Part shown: piece after piece, positions 22,104 to 29,654 of the stretch
Numbering within the stretch: position 1 is the stretch's first letter
How the letters are laid out: each line of letters begins with the position of its first letter
From: JANLQX01 sp031406385
Lineage (GTDB): Bacteria > Actinomycetota > Acidimicrobiia > Acidimicrobiales > JANYDT01
Assembly: GCA_031406385.1 (NCBI GenBank)
Contig: JANOHI010000290.1
Location: forward strand, 1-29,938
Direction of reading: 5' to 3'
Length of the DNA stretch: 29,938 nucleotides
Position numbers and translations under genes: made by a program
Notes under the pieces: generated by a model
What the model was told of the DNA's origin: nothing
The model's input: only the letters and a program-made list of their open reading frames with translations
The model's database searches: none

Positions 22104-23054
22104 ATGACCGTATTCCACAGCATCCTGGACACCATCGGGAACACGCCGATTGTCGATGTTTCCGTCCTGAGCCCGAACCCGCGCGTCCGCATCCTTGCGA
22201 AACTCGAGGGGCAAAACCCGGGCGGATCGGTGAAGGACCGCATTGCGCTCTCGATGATTGAGCAGGCCGAGAAGGACGGACGTCTTGTTCCGGGGTCGAT
22301 CCTCATCGAGCCGTCGTCGGGCAACACCGGCATCGGTCTGGCCATGGTGTGCGGCCAGCGTGGCTATCACATCAAGATCGTTCTGCCTTCGAATGTCACC
22401 CCGGAACGGCGTCAGATGCTCGAGGCCTTCGGCGCCGAGATCATCGATTCGCCTGGTTCCGAAGGCTCCAACGGAGCCGTGAAGCTCGCCAAGGAGTTTG
22501 CCGAGCAGCATCCCGAATGGGTGTTCCTGTACCAATACGCGAACCCGGCGAACCCACAGGCCCACTTCGAGGGCACCGGTCCCGAGATCCTCGCCGATGT
22601 CCCCGACATCACCCACTTCATCGCTGGCCTCGGCACCAGCGGCACCCTGATCGGTGTCGGCTCGTTCCTGAAGAAGATGAAGCCGGACGTGCAGATCTGG
22701 GCCGTCGAGCCGCCGAGCGGCGAGATGGTCGACGGACTGCGCAACCTCGATGACGGCTACATCCCGCCGATCTTCACCGACAACAACGGCTTCGAACTCC
22801 TCGATCGCAAGAAGGTCATTGGCCCTCGGGAGTCCCTCGAGGCGACCCGCCGGATGGTCCGCGAATGTGGCGTCTTCGCCGGCATCTCCTCGGGGGCGAT
22901 CATGGCCGCCGCCATCAAATGCGCGGCCGAGATCGACGAGGGGGTCATCGTTACCATCGTCTGCGACGCCGGCTGGAAATACCTCTCCACCGGCGCCTAT
23001 TCCGACGATCTCGACCTCGTCACCGAACGCGCCAAGAAAGTCATCTACTTCTGA
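22104..23054 (+). CDS. cysM: Cysteine synthase CysM (CysO-dependent, O-phosphoserine type)
   Basis: This PLP enzyme makes cysteine; in the Mec pathway it uses O-phosphoserine and CysO thiocarboxylate. The 316 residues match the family, with the PLP lysine in NPGGSVKDRIALSMIEQAE, the substrate loop EPSSGNTGIGLAMV and the phosphate loop GLGTSGTLIGVG. The C-terminus, CDAGWKYLSTGAYSDDLD, resembles mycobacterial CysM rather than classical O-acetylserine CysK. Placement after mec and cysO is the main reason to prefer CysM. The ATG at 22104 gives the typical MTVFHSILDTIGNTP start. A large palindrome begins seven bases after the stop and may end the transcript. Murein and rhomboid genes found between cysM and rph in mycobacteria are missing here. 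Confidence 0.95.
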   Translation: MTVFHSILDTIGNTPIVDVSVLSPNPRVRILAKLEGQNPGGSVKDRIALSMIEQAEKDGRLVPGSILIEPSSGNTGIGLAMVCGQRGYHIKIVLPSNVTPERRQMLEAFGAEIIDSPGSEGSNGAVKLAKEFAEQHPEWVFLYQYANPANPQAHFEGTGPEILADVPDITHFIAGLGTSGTLIGVGSFLKKMKPDVQIWAVEPPSGEMVDGLRNLDDGYIPPIFTDNNGFELLDRKKVIGPRESLEATRRMVRECGVFAGISSGAIMAAAIKCAAEIDEGVIVTIVCDAGWKYLSTGAYSDDLDLVTERAKKVIYF

Positions 23055-23060
23055 GCCCGT

Positions 23061-23152
23061 GGGAGAGAGGTTGCCCCCATATGTTGGGGCAAAACACCTC
23101 CCAGCGGCGATAGGAGGTGAATTGCCCCCATATGTTGGGGCAACCTCTCTCC
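23061..23152. repeat. 92-bp palindromic element with two 22-bp direct repeats
   Basis: TTGCCCCCATATGTTGGGGCAA occurs at 23071-23092 and, identically, at 23122-23143. Each copy is itself a near palindrome. The flanks complete a larger inverted repeat: GGGAGAGAGG on the left pairs with CCTCTCTCC on the right, and CACCTCC pairs with GGAGGTG around CAGCGGCGATA. The whole can fold as one stem of about 40 bp or as separate hairpins. It starts seven bases after the cysM stop and has no T-run. A terminator or a REP/MITE-like dispersed element are both possible. Confidence 0.8.
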
Positions 23153-23187
23153 TAGCGGAACGACCCGGTTTGGTGCCGGGCATCCTC

Positions 23188-23193
23188 TAGCCT
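23188..23193 (+). promoter_or_regulatory. -10 element of rph (leaderless type)
   Basis: TAGCCT is followed by eight bases and the GTG start at 23202. The same hexamer precedes pyrR and the gene at 26520. Confidence 0.45.
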
Positions 23194-23201
23194 CGACGGC
23201 C

Positions 23202-23945
23202 GTGTTCACCGTGCGTAGCTATGACCGTTCCCCTGCCGACCCCCGACCGGTGAGCTTCGTGCGCGACTACACCGAGTTCGCCGCCGGGTCTGTCCTGGTG
23301 ACGTTCGGACGCACCCGGGTGCTGTGCACCGCATCGATCGACGACGACGTGCCCCGCTGGATGAAGAACAGCGGCAAGGGGTGGGTCACCGCCGAGTACT
23401 CCATGCTCCCCGGCGCCACTCCCGAGCGCAACAACCGTGAAGCCGCCAAGGGCAAGCAGTCGGGCCGTACCCAGGAGATCCAGCGGCTCATCGGACGGGC
23501 ACTGCGCGGCGTTACCGACATGCGAGCGCTCGGGGAGCGCCAGATCGTGCTCGACTGCGATGTGCTCCAGGCCGACGGCGGCACCCGCACGGCGAGCATC
23601 TGCGGCGCCTACGTGGCGCTGCACGATGCCTGTACCCGACTGGTCCAGAGCGGCGCGATCAAGACTCACCCACTCGTCACGTCATGTGCCGCGATCTCCG
23701 TCGGCATGATCCGCGGTACGCCGATGTGCGACCTCGACTACAGCGAGGACTCCACGGCCGAGGTCGACATGAACGTTGTCATGACCGGCGACGGCCGATT
23801 CGCCGAAGTGCAGGGCACTGCCGAAGGGAAGACCTTCACCCGGGTCGAGCTCGACGCATTGATGAACCTCGCTGAGGGCGGGATCACTGTGATCAATGCG
23901 CTGCAGGCCGAGGTGCTCGCCACCCCGCCGTCGCCGAGGGTGTGA
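23202..23945 (+). CDS. rph: Ribonuclease PH
   Basis: RNase PH is a phosphorolytic 3'-5' exonuclease that trims tRNA precursors and forms a hexameric ring. The 247 residues are a standard family member: RPVSFVRDYTEFAAGSVLVTFGRTRVLCTASI, the WVTAEYSMLPGAT loop, the basic RNA-binding GRTQEIQRLIGRALR, the phosphate site VLQADGGTRTASICGAYVAL and the metal region DLDYSEDSTAEVDMN. It ends FAEVQGTAEGKTFTRVELDALMNLAEGGI. The GTG start at 23202 is backed by a -10 eight bases upstream; a GTG at 23211 is less likely. The stop overlaps the lipoprotein gene in GTGA. rph near rdgB is conserved in actinobacteria. Confidence 0.97.
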   Translation: MFTVRSYDRSPADPRPVSFVRDYTEFAAGSVLVTFGRTRVLCTASIDDDVPRWMKNSGKGWVTAEYSMLPGATPERNNREAAKGKQSGRTQEIQRLIGRALRGVTDMRALGERQIVLDCDVLQADGGTRTASICGAYVALHDACTRLVQSGAIKTHPLVTSCAAISVGMIRGTPMCDLDYSEDSTAEVDMNVVMTGDGRFAEVQGTAEGKTFTRVELDALMNLAEGGITVINALQAEVLATPPSPRV

Positions 23946-24664
23946 CGATGGTCAACCGGGTTCCCATCCTGCGTCCCCGGCTGGTCGCCGGCGCGCTCCT
24001 CGCGGTGCTGGCCTTTGCCGGGTGCACCGATTCGAGCGCCGAGACGAGCAATTCGGCGTCGAGCGACGCCGCCGGCGTTACGTCGATCGTGCTCACCGCA
24101 CCCGCCCCGCCGTCGACCACGGTCGCGCCAACCACGACCACGCTTGCACCCACCACGACATCATCGACCACGACCACAACGATTGCACCCGTCAGCACGA
24201 TTCCCCACGGCGCCGGGCCGATCCTCACGGCCAAGGACGGGTCGTCGGTCGATCCCGATGCCGCCGCGACGGCGCGGGCGATCTACGACGCAGCGATCGT
24301 GCGCGACTACGCGACGATCAAGGCGATCATTGGCGATCGTCGCTTCCGGTGGGGTTTCGTCGGCCAGCGGCGTCCAGCCGACCAGTGGCAGAAGGAGTTT
24401 GATGAAGGCGGCCCTGACGCGCTCTCCCGCATGATCGCCCTTCTCGACCTGCCCCCTACGGTCGACAAGCGGGGCAACACGGTCTGGCCTTACCTTGCCA
24501 CCATGGACCCGGCTGAGTGGAACGATCAGGACCTCGTGGTCCTCGCCACGCTCGGATTCCGGCCCGAGGACATTGAGGCCACCAAGTTCAAAGGGGTCTA
24601 CAAGGACTACCGGTTGATCATCGGCCCAGACGGGATCTGGACTGCGTTCGGTGTCGGCTACTAA
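23942..24664 (+). CDS. Putative lipoprotein with Thr-rich linker, unknown function
   Basis: The 240-residue product has a lipoprotein signal (NRVPILRPRLVAGALLAVLAFAGC, lipobox FAGC, Cys near residue 28). A linker rich in Thr, Ser, Ala and Pro with runs of Thr follows (about 50-85), then a folded domain of about 150 residues: DPDAAATARAIYDAAIVRDYATIKAIIGDRRFRWGF, then WPYLATMDPAEWNDQDLVVLATLGF and a beta-rich end, YRLIIGPDGIWTAFGVGY. The family is not recognised. It sits between rph and rdgB, which are usually adjacent, so it is an insertion into that pair. The GTG overlaps the rph stop (GTGA), so translation is probably coupled; an ATG at 23948 is an alternative start. Its stop codon lies inside the left inverted repeat of the next element. 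Confidence 0.8.
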   Translation: MTMVNRVPILRPRLVAGALLAVLAFAGCTDSSAETSNSASSDAAGVTSIVLTAPAPPSTTVAPTTTTLAPTTTSSTTTTTIAPVSTIPHGAGPILTAKDGSSVDPDAAATARAIYDAAIVRDYATIKAIIGDRRFRWGFVGQRRPADQWQKEFDEGGPDALSRMIALLDLPPTVDKRGNTVWPYLATMDPAEWNDQDLVVLATLGFRPEDIEATKFKGVYKDYRLIIGPDGIWTAFGVGY

Positions 24665-24827
24665 GGGTCCGCCTCAGGATAAGGCGCGCGTGTGTGGCGA
24701 GGACCAGGCGTTTGTGGCAAGGACGCACAACGCAGCGCCTGTCTGGTCCAACCGCGAGGCGGAGGACGCCGCCACGGGCGCCTGGGGCCGCCAGAAACGC
24801 CGCAGTTATCCTGCGGCGGACCCTAAG
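24661..24827. repeat. 167-bp element with 22-bp terminal inverted repeats
   Basis: CTAAGGGTCCGCCTCAGGATAA (24661-24682) and the reverse complement of 24806-24827 agree at 20 of 22 bases. A second pair, GGACCAG (24701-24707) and CTGGTCC (24743-24749), is nested inside. The left end includes the stop codon of the lipoprotein gene and the right end stops 11 bp before rdgB. No protein is encoded inside and no clear target-site duplication is seen. It resembles a small MITE or a long terminator-like structure; it fills the gap between the lipoprotein gene and rdgB. Confidence 0.65.
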
Positions 24828-24838
24828 CGCGCTGAGCA

Positions 24839-25459
24839 ATGATCCTTCGACTGGTCACCGCAACAGCGAACCCGGCGAAAGTCGCCGAGATCGAGGCAAT
24901 CTTCGGGCGTTCTCTCTACGTGGAGTTGCTGCCTCGGCCAGCGGACGTCCCGGAAATCGTGGAGGACGCCGACTCGCTTGTGGAGAACGCCCGCCTGAAG
25001 TCACGCGCGCTGTGCGCAGCGACGGGGATCGCTGCGGTCGCCGATGACACCGGGCTCTTCGTCGACGCACTCGACGGCGCCCCCGGTGTCCACTCGGCGA
25101 GGTACAGCGGGGAGGCGGCCAGTGCGGAGACGAACTGCGCCAAGTTGCTTGCCGAGCTCGACCGGCTCGAGGTGCACTCGCCGGAGGAACGTTCCGCGTC
25201 GTTTCGGACCATTGCGATGGTGTCGTTCCCCGACGGCACCGACGTGTGGGCCGAAGGGGTGATCGAAGGCACGATCGTCGCTGCGGCGCGAGGAACGAAC
25301 GGGTTTGGCTACGACCCGCTGTTCGCCCCTGACGATTCGTCGGTGCCCCCGGGGACCACGTTCGGCGAGCTCGACGCCCAGACCAAGAACCGCATTTCCC
25401 ATCGCGCCCGGGCCTTCGTCGCGCTCGCCGAACTGCTTCGCAGCGGGCCAAGGTCGTAG
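24839..25459 (+). CDS. rdgB: dITP/XTP pyrophosphatase (RdgB/HAM1)
   Basis: This enzyme hydrolyses ITP, dITP and XTP to the monophosphates, keeping deaminated purines out of DNA and RNA. The 206 residues carry the family signatures: TATANPAKVAEIEAIF (7-22; the usual SxNxxK loop), ADDTGLFVDALDGAPGVHSARYSG, and the C-terminal GTNGFGYDPLFAPDDS and TKNRISHRARAF. The usual final metal and base-binding residues are present. The ATG at 24839 gives a slightly short but normal N-terminus and has no evident ribosome binding site. It follows the lipoprotein gene and its inverted-repeat element, and converges with the aldolase gene six bases away. Confidence 0.95.
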   Translation: MILRLVTATANPAKVAEIEAIFGRSLYVELLPRPADVPEIVEDADSLVENARLKSRALCAATGIAAVADDTGLFVDALDGAPGVHSARYSGEAASAETNCAKLLAELDRLEVHSPEERSASFRTIAMVSFPDGTDVWAEGVIEGTIVAAARGTNGFGYDPLFAPDDSSVPPGTTFGELDAQTKNRISHRARAFVALAELLRSGPRS

Positions 25460-25465
25460 GCGCGC

Positions 25466-26497
25466 CTACCATCCGCGCAGGTCCACCGTCCATACATCGA
25501 CGACGTCGGCCGGTCCGTCGTCGATCGACGCGATCACGTTGTAACGCTCGTGGTACGCCACGGTCGGATCGCAGTGCGCCGGGATCAATCGAACCCGGTC
25601 GCCAACCCTGACCCCGGCGAGCGGTCCATCAGGATGAGGCGCGAACGTGACGTGCTCATCGGAGCAGAGCCAGACATCGGCATCAGGGAGCGACGGGTTT
25701 CCGTGATCCATTCCGAACGACTTGAGGCCGGCATCGGCCACGGCGAACGGGCGACGACCCGACCGGTTGGTGCTTATGACAGTGGCCTCGACGAACAGCG
25801 CCTGGCGTAGGCCCTGCGAGAGGGTCGCGTAGTGCGAATCCATGAGTACATACGATCCCGCCTGGATCTCGTTGGCGTGATGGTTGGCGAGGTGGGTGCC
25901 CGTCCCACCCGATGAGATCAGCGATCCGCCAACCTGTTCGTGAGCGGCGAGAAGGAGTGTCATCGCGGCGTCGACTCGCGCCTGTTTCTCAGAGTCGTCG
26001 ACCATCATGAGGTGCCCCTCGTACCCCATCACGCCACGCACAAGAAGACCGAGTGAACGCGCCAGCTCGGCCAGCGGCCCCGACTCCTTGACCGAGCATC
26101 CGCAGCGAGGGAGCCCCACGTTGATGTCGATGACGACCTCCCGTACGCCGCCGCGTTGCGCGGCTTCGATCGTCTCGATCGAGTCGACAGCGAGCGTCAC
26201 GCGCGCACCGGTGGCCACGACCGCGCCGAGTCGGCGGGCATCGACGATCTCGTTGGCGAGCAGCAGGTCATGGCCAAGGCCGCCCGCCGCCATTCCTTCG
26301 ACCTCGCGGATTGTTGCGCACGTGAATCCGAGGTGTCCGGCGTCCGCCTGCCGACGGGCCAACGCAGTGCTCTTGTGGGCCTTCACGTGCGGCCGTAGTT
26401 TCGGCCCCGGGTGTCGCGTCGCCATCAATGCAACGTTGTGGGCGAAGGCTCCGTGGTCGAGCAGCAGTGCCGGTGTGGTCAGGTCCGTGGTGCGCAC
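25466..26497 (-). CDS. D-threonine aldolase-like PLP enzyme (alanine racemase fold)
   Basis: These fold-type III PLP enzymes split D-threonine or other beta-hydroxy-D-amino acids into glycine and an aldehyde; relatives are D-serine dehydratases. The 343 residues start with TPALLLDHGAFAHNV and the PLP motif LRPHVKAHKS (35-43, Lys39). SGGTGTHLA and the C-terminal metal pair PAHCDPT (His308, Asp310) follow; the H-x-D pair is the divalent-metal site known in D-threonine aldolases, whereas D-serine dehydratases have H-x-C. I therefore favour an aldolase; activity on hydroxyaspartate is possible. The GTG at 26497 is supported by TACGGT six bases upstream. The longer frame to 26581 overlaps the divergent gene. 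Confidence 0.87.
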   Translation of the reverse strand: MRTTDLTTPALLLDHGAFAHNVALMATRHPGPKLRPHVKAHKSTALARRQADAGHLGFTCATIREVEGMAAGGLGHDLLLANEIVDARRLGAVVATGARVTLAVDSIETIEAAQRGGVREVVIDINVGLPRCGCSVKESGPLAELARSLGLLVRGVMGYEGHLMMVDDSEKQARVDAAMTLLLAAHEQVGGSLISSGGTGTHLANHHANEIQAGSYVLMDSHYATLSQGLRQALFVEATVISTNRSGRRPFAVADAGLKSFGMDHGNPSLPDADVWLCSDEHVTFAPHPDGPLAGVRVGDRVRLIPAHCDPTVAYHERYNVIASIDDGPADVVDVWTVDLRGW

Positions 26498-26519
26498 GAA
26501 CGGACCGTAGCCTGACGTG
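26498..26519. promoter_or_regulatory. Overlapping divergent promoters, both leaderless type
   Basis: Only about 20 bp separate the two starts. On the minus strand TACGGT (26504-26509) ends six bases before the GTG at 26497. On the plus strand TAGCCT (26508-26513) ends six bases before the ATG at 26520. The two -10 elements share the bases TA at 26508-26509, so the two polymerases cannot open the site at the same time. Confidence 0.45.
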
Positions 26520-27512
26520 ATGCCGTTGTCCGACAATGCTCTCGAACGCGCCATCAACCATGCCGATCTCGACGCCCTCACCGAGACTGTCGACTCGATG
26601 TGCCTCGACGAACGCTTCGATGAGATCGTCGTACTCCGTCATCGTTGCCGCGCCGCGCTCGCCCGAGGGCTCCAGCTGTGGCCCGTTGCGGCCTACTGCG
26701 ACTACCGACTTGCGCTCGATGCACCGGACGCCAGGGCGCTGACCGGTCTGGGCGAGGTCAGCGAGCGGTTCATGCTTGGGCCGCTTGCCGAAGTGTTGGC
26801 AAGCACGCATAGATTCTCGTCGCTGTCGGGTGCATTGCCGATCAGTCCGGACAGCGCAGCGTTCGCCCACGAGTGTGTGGTGCGGGGCGAGGACCTGAGC
26901 CACGACGCAACGGCGGTGCGTCTCCCCGACGTGCTCGGCCTTCCCCTAAGACTCCATTCCTGGGAACCGATCTACGCCCTCGCCGAGTATCGGCCCGACC
27001 GCGTGCTCTTCGACCCTCCGAAGGCACCGCGCTCGTGGGCCCCCGTTGCGCTGTCAACGGGGGAGCGGACCACTGATCCGGCGGTCGAAAGTGCGCTGCA
27101 CGACCTGGTGGCTCCATGGCTCGTGGGGTCGAACGGGCGGGTCGAGGTGGTGAGTGTCGAGGGCACCGCTGAACAGGCCGTCGGCGCTCTCGGCCTGCGA
27201 CGTGCGTCGTTTGGCGAGGTTGCGACGGCGGATGCCATGGCGGCTATGGCCTGGGCGGCATCCACCGGGGGAGCGAATGGACGCCGTCGGGGGGCGGCCA
27301 CGGGGCGGATGCGGGCGTGGTGGGCCCTACGCGCGCTTACCGGTCTCGACGAGGACGAGGTAGATCCCGACGAGTTGGCGGAGGCCGCCGCCGAGCTGCG
27401 CTTCTTCGTCTGGAACGACGGTTCGCCGGAAACGGGGTGGTCACTTCGCCTCGCTGTCGAAGACGCCATGGAAGGGCTTGCATGGGCGATCGCAGCGATT
27501 GACGCCGCCTGA
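26520..27512 (+). CDS. Protein of unknown function
   Basis: I do not recognise this 330-residue protein. The first half is helical (NALERAINHADLDALTETVDS, RGLQLWPVAAYCDYRLALDAPDARA), in the style of TPR-like or regulatory helical bundles. The middle contains LHSWEPIYALAEYRPDRVLFDPPKAPRSW. A basic run with glycines (ANGRRRGAATGRMRAW) is near 255-270. It ends in an acidic helical part, LTGLDEDEVDPDELAEAAAELRFFVWNDG and AVEDAMEGLAWAIAAIDAA. No signal peptide, membrane segment or catalytic motif stands out. The ATG at 26520 is chosen from its -10; a GTG one codon earlier is equally near. It converges with the HAD gene. Codon usage looks like that of its neighbours. Confidence 0.78.
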   Translation: MPLSDNALERAINHADLDALTETVDSMCLDERFDEIVVLRHRCRAALARGLQLWPVAAYCDYRLALDAPDARALTGLGEVSERFMLGPLAEVLASTHRFSSLSGALPISPDSAAFAHECVVRGEDLSHDATAVRLPDVLGLPLRLHSWEPIYALAEYRPDRVLFDPPKAPRSWAPVALSTGERTTDPAVESALHDLVAPWLVGSNGRVEVVSVEGTAEQAVGALGLRRASFGEVATADAMAAMAWAASTGGANGRRRGAATGRMRAWWALRALTGLDEDEVDPDELAEAAAELRFFVWNDGSPETGWSLRLAVEDAMEGLAWAIAAIDAA

Positions 27513-27545
27513 GCGGCGCGACGAACACGGCCGAAGGACCGGTCG

Positions 27546-28268
27546 TTACTTCTGCAGCCGACCGATCAACGCAGGGAGCTCACGGAACGACGAAAGCTCC
27601 CAGAACGCGGCGCCGTCCACGTTGCGGGCGTGGGAGCCGAGGTCGCTCTCGTGAACTCTCTCGTGGGCCCACGTGAAGTGGTACGGGATGTGCACACCGA
27701 CCGCCCCTAACGCCAACGCCGGCAATACGTCGGATTTGACCGAGTTGCCGACCATCACGAATTCGTCAGCTCGCAGATCATGTCGGCGCAGGACTCCGGC
27801 GTAGGTGGCGACGTCCTTCTCCCGGACCACTTCCACACTGCGGAACCGGTGGTAGATCTCACTCTCCTCCACCTTGCGATGCTGATGGTGGAGGTCGCCC
27901 TTGGTGATGACAATGAGCGGATGCGATGCCGCAAGCTCCTCGAGGGTGTCGGCAACGCCCGGCAGAAGGTGCGCAGGGCGCTCCAGCATCTCCTTGCCGC
28001 GCTCCAGCAGTATGGCGAGATCAGACGAGCTGATCTCGCCCTCGGAGAGCGTCATCGCCGCCTCGATCATCGAGAGCGTGAAGCTCTTCACCCCGTAGCC
28101 GAACAGCGCAAGGTTGCTCGTCTCGGTCCGGAGCAACTCGGCCCGCGCGATCTCCGGGCTCACCCACGCGCTGACAAGATCGGCGAACGCGTCTTCCGTC
28201 GCGGCAAAGTGATCCTCGTTGTGCCACAGCGTGTCGTCGGCGTCGATGCCGATAGCTGCAATCTTCAT
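27546..28268 (-). CDS. HAD superfamily hydrolase
   Basis: HAD enzymes are mostly phosphatases that form an aspartyl-phosphate. The 240 residues show motif I IGIDADDTLW (6-15, nucleophile Asp9 and general acid Asp11), a helical cap, motif II in PLIVITKGD, motif III Lys in VVREKDVATYAGVL and motif IV MVGNSVKSDVLPALALG, where the first acidic residue of the usual GDxxxxD is Asn. The last helix ends LPALIGRLQK. The cap type is that of subfamily I (YjjG-like). The ATG at 28268 is preferred because MKIAAIGIDADDTLW is the standard start and GACAAT lies six bases upstream. The substrate is unknown. The 184 bp upstream (28269-28452) contain one loose inverted repeat (GGACTGGT/ACCAGTCC) and no gene. 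Confidence 0.9.
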   Translation of the reverse strand: MKIAAIGIDADDTLWHNEDHFAATEDAFADLVSAWVSPEIARAELLRTETSNLALFGYGVKSFTLSMIEAAMTLSEGEISSSDLAILLERGKEMLERPAHLLPGVADTLEELAASHPLIVITKGDLHHQHRKVEESEIYHRFRSVEVVREKDVATYAGVLRRHDLRADEFVMVGNSVKSDVLPALALGAVGVHIPYHFTWAHERVHESDLGSHARNVDGAAFWELSSFRELPALIGRLQK

Positions 28269-28274
28269 CACCCG

Positions 28275-28280
28275 ATTGTC
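28275..28280 (-). promoter_or_regulatory. -10 element of the HAD gene (leaderless type)
   Basis: GACAAT on the minus strand is followed by six bases and the ATG at 28268. No clear -35. Confidence 0.3.
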
Positions 28281-28452
28281 GGCCAACGCGGATGAGAAGA
28301 TGAGGATGAATGCATTCGAGCCCCCTTGGTGGCGGCCTCACGCAAGGTTTCGGGCGGTTGACGACGTTCGGGACTGGTTCGCGGCGTGGCCACCCATTCC
28401 TGCGTGTTGCCACCAGTCCAGGTGCGTGGCCAGTGGCGCGAGCTGTGGGTCG

Positions 28453-29610
28453 TCAGGCGACCTGTGCGGCTGCTTCGCGGTCCGCCGCCACGGCATCGAG
28501 CGAGGCGTACTCGTCGCCCGTGTCGGCCCAGTGCTCGTATTCGATCACGCCCATCTCGGTCCACTTCTGACGTAGCCAGCCGTCGCCGGCGTCGAGCAGC
28601 CCGAGCTTGCGGCAGTTCGGGACGATCTTCGAGAAGAGGAGCTTCTGGAAATCCTTGTACTCGTTGGGGATCTCGAGCTGGATCTTGACCATCTTGCGGA
28701 CGTCGACGCCCATCCGCTCCCACACCTCTTGCTGGAGGAAGCGGTCGCGCATCCGGATACCGGCTTCAAACGCGAACTCCTGACGCTCGCGGATCTCGGC
28801 GGCACCCATGCCGTCGTAGGCCTCCTTCAGCGAGATCACCCCGAACGCGACGTGGCGGGCCTCATCACTCATCACGTAGCGCAACAGCTGCTTGAGGAGG
28901 GGTTCTTCGATGAGCATGTGCATGAACCCGAAGGCGGCCAGGGCGAGACCCTCGACCATGATCTGCATGCCGAGGTAGGTCATGTCCCAACGACTGTCGC
29001 GGATGATGTCGTTGAGCAGGGCCTCGAGGTGGGCGTTGATTGGATACGTGCCGCTGAGTTTGGTCAGAAGGTACTTGGCGAATACCTCGACATGGCGGGC
29101 CTCGTCGACGACCTGCGTGGCCGCGAACAGCTTGGCGTCGTACCAGGGCACCGTCTCGGTGATGCGCGCGGTGCAGATCAGCGCGCCCTGCTCGCCGTGC
29201 AGGAACTGCGAGAGGCGCCAGCGCTGCCCCTCCATGGCGAGTTCGGTCCACTGCTTGTCGGTCCACCCCTTGAACAGGCCCTCCTCCTGGGCCCGGTCAC
29301 GGATCCAGCCGTCGCCCGGCGCTACGGCGAGCAATTGGCGCGCCGTCTTTTCCTCGTCGACCTCGATCGACCAGTCGAGATCCTTCTCGCCGTCCCACTG
29401 GCTGCCCTTGGCCTTTTCGTAGAGCTTGTTCAGGGCAGGACGCTCCGCCTTGCGGTAATCCCAGGTGAAAAGGGCCTCGTAGTGGGACTGGACCGAGCTG
29501 AGCTCGGCTTCCATGTCTCGATTCGTCAACGCCATGATCGACTCGACGTCGTTGACATCACCGCGAAGGCGCTCCCGGTCGGTGAGGTACGTGTCGGCGT
29601 CGAGGGGCAT
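28453..29610 (-). CDS. Ferritin-like di-iron protein
   Basis: The 385-residue helical protein has a duplicated di-iron site with very regular spacing: Glu140 (HGEQGAL), Glu170 and His173 (VVDEARHVEVF), and Glu220 (VEGLAL), Glu250 and His253 (SDEARHVAFGV). Both halves have 30 residues between the first Glu and the EARH motif. This is the pattern of ferritin-like oxygenases and oxidases such as the AurF (N-oxygenase) group and the R2 group. The length and DEARH motifs suggest an oxidase or oxygenase rather than iron storage, but the substrate is unknown. The C-terminus is long and acidic (DTGDEYASLDAVAADREAAAQVA). An AGAGG ribosome binding site five bases before the ATG at 29610 decides the start. 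Confidence 0.88.
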   Translation of the reverse strand: MPLDADTYLTDRERLRGDVNDVESIMALTNRDMEAELSSVQSHYEALFTWDYRKAERPALNKLYEKAKGSQWDGEKDLDWSIEVDEEKTARQLLAVAPGDGWIRDRAQEEGLFKGWTDKQWTELAMEGQRWRLSQFLHGEQGALICTARITETVPWYDAKLFAATQVVDEARHVEVFAKYLLTKLSGTYPINAHLEALLNDIIRDSRWDMTYLGMQIMVEGLALAAFGFMHMLIEEPLLKQLLRYVMSDEARHVAFGVISLKEAYDGMGAAEIRERQEFAFEAGIRMRDRFLQQEVWERMGVDVRKMVKIQLEIPNEYKDFQKLLFSKIVPNCRKLGLLDAGDGWLRQKWTEMGVIEYEHWADTGDEYASLDAVAADREAAAQVA

Positions 29611-29648
29611 TGCAGCCTCTTTCAAGGGAAGAATCCGAGTAATTGCTC

Positions 29649-29654
29649 AGGTTA
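29649..29654 (-). promoter_or_regulatory. -10 element of the ferritin-like gene
   Basis: TAACCT on the minus strand would give a leader of about 30 bases carrying the AGAGG ribosome binding site. The -35 is weak (TGAACG at 17 bp). Confidence 0.35.

Noticed and set aside
22029..23183. 384-residue minus-strand frame
   Set aside because: Antisense of cysM, extended through the palindrome; cysM is clear.
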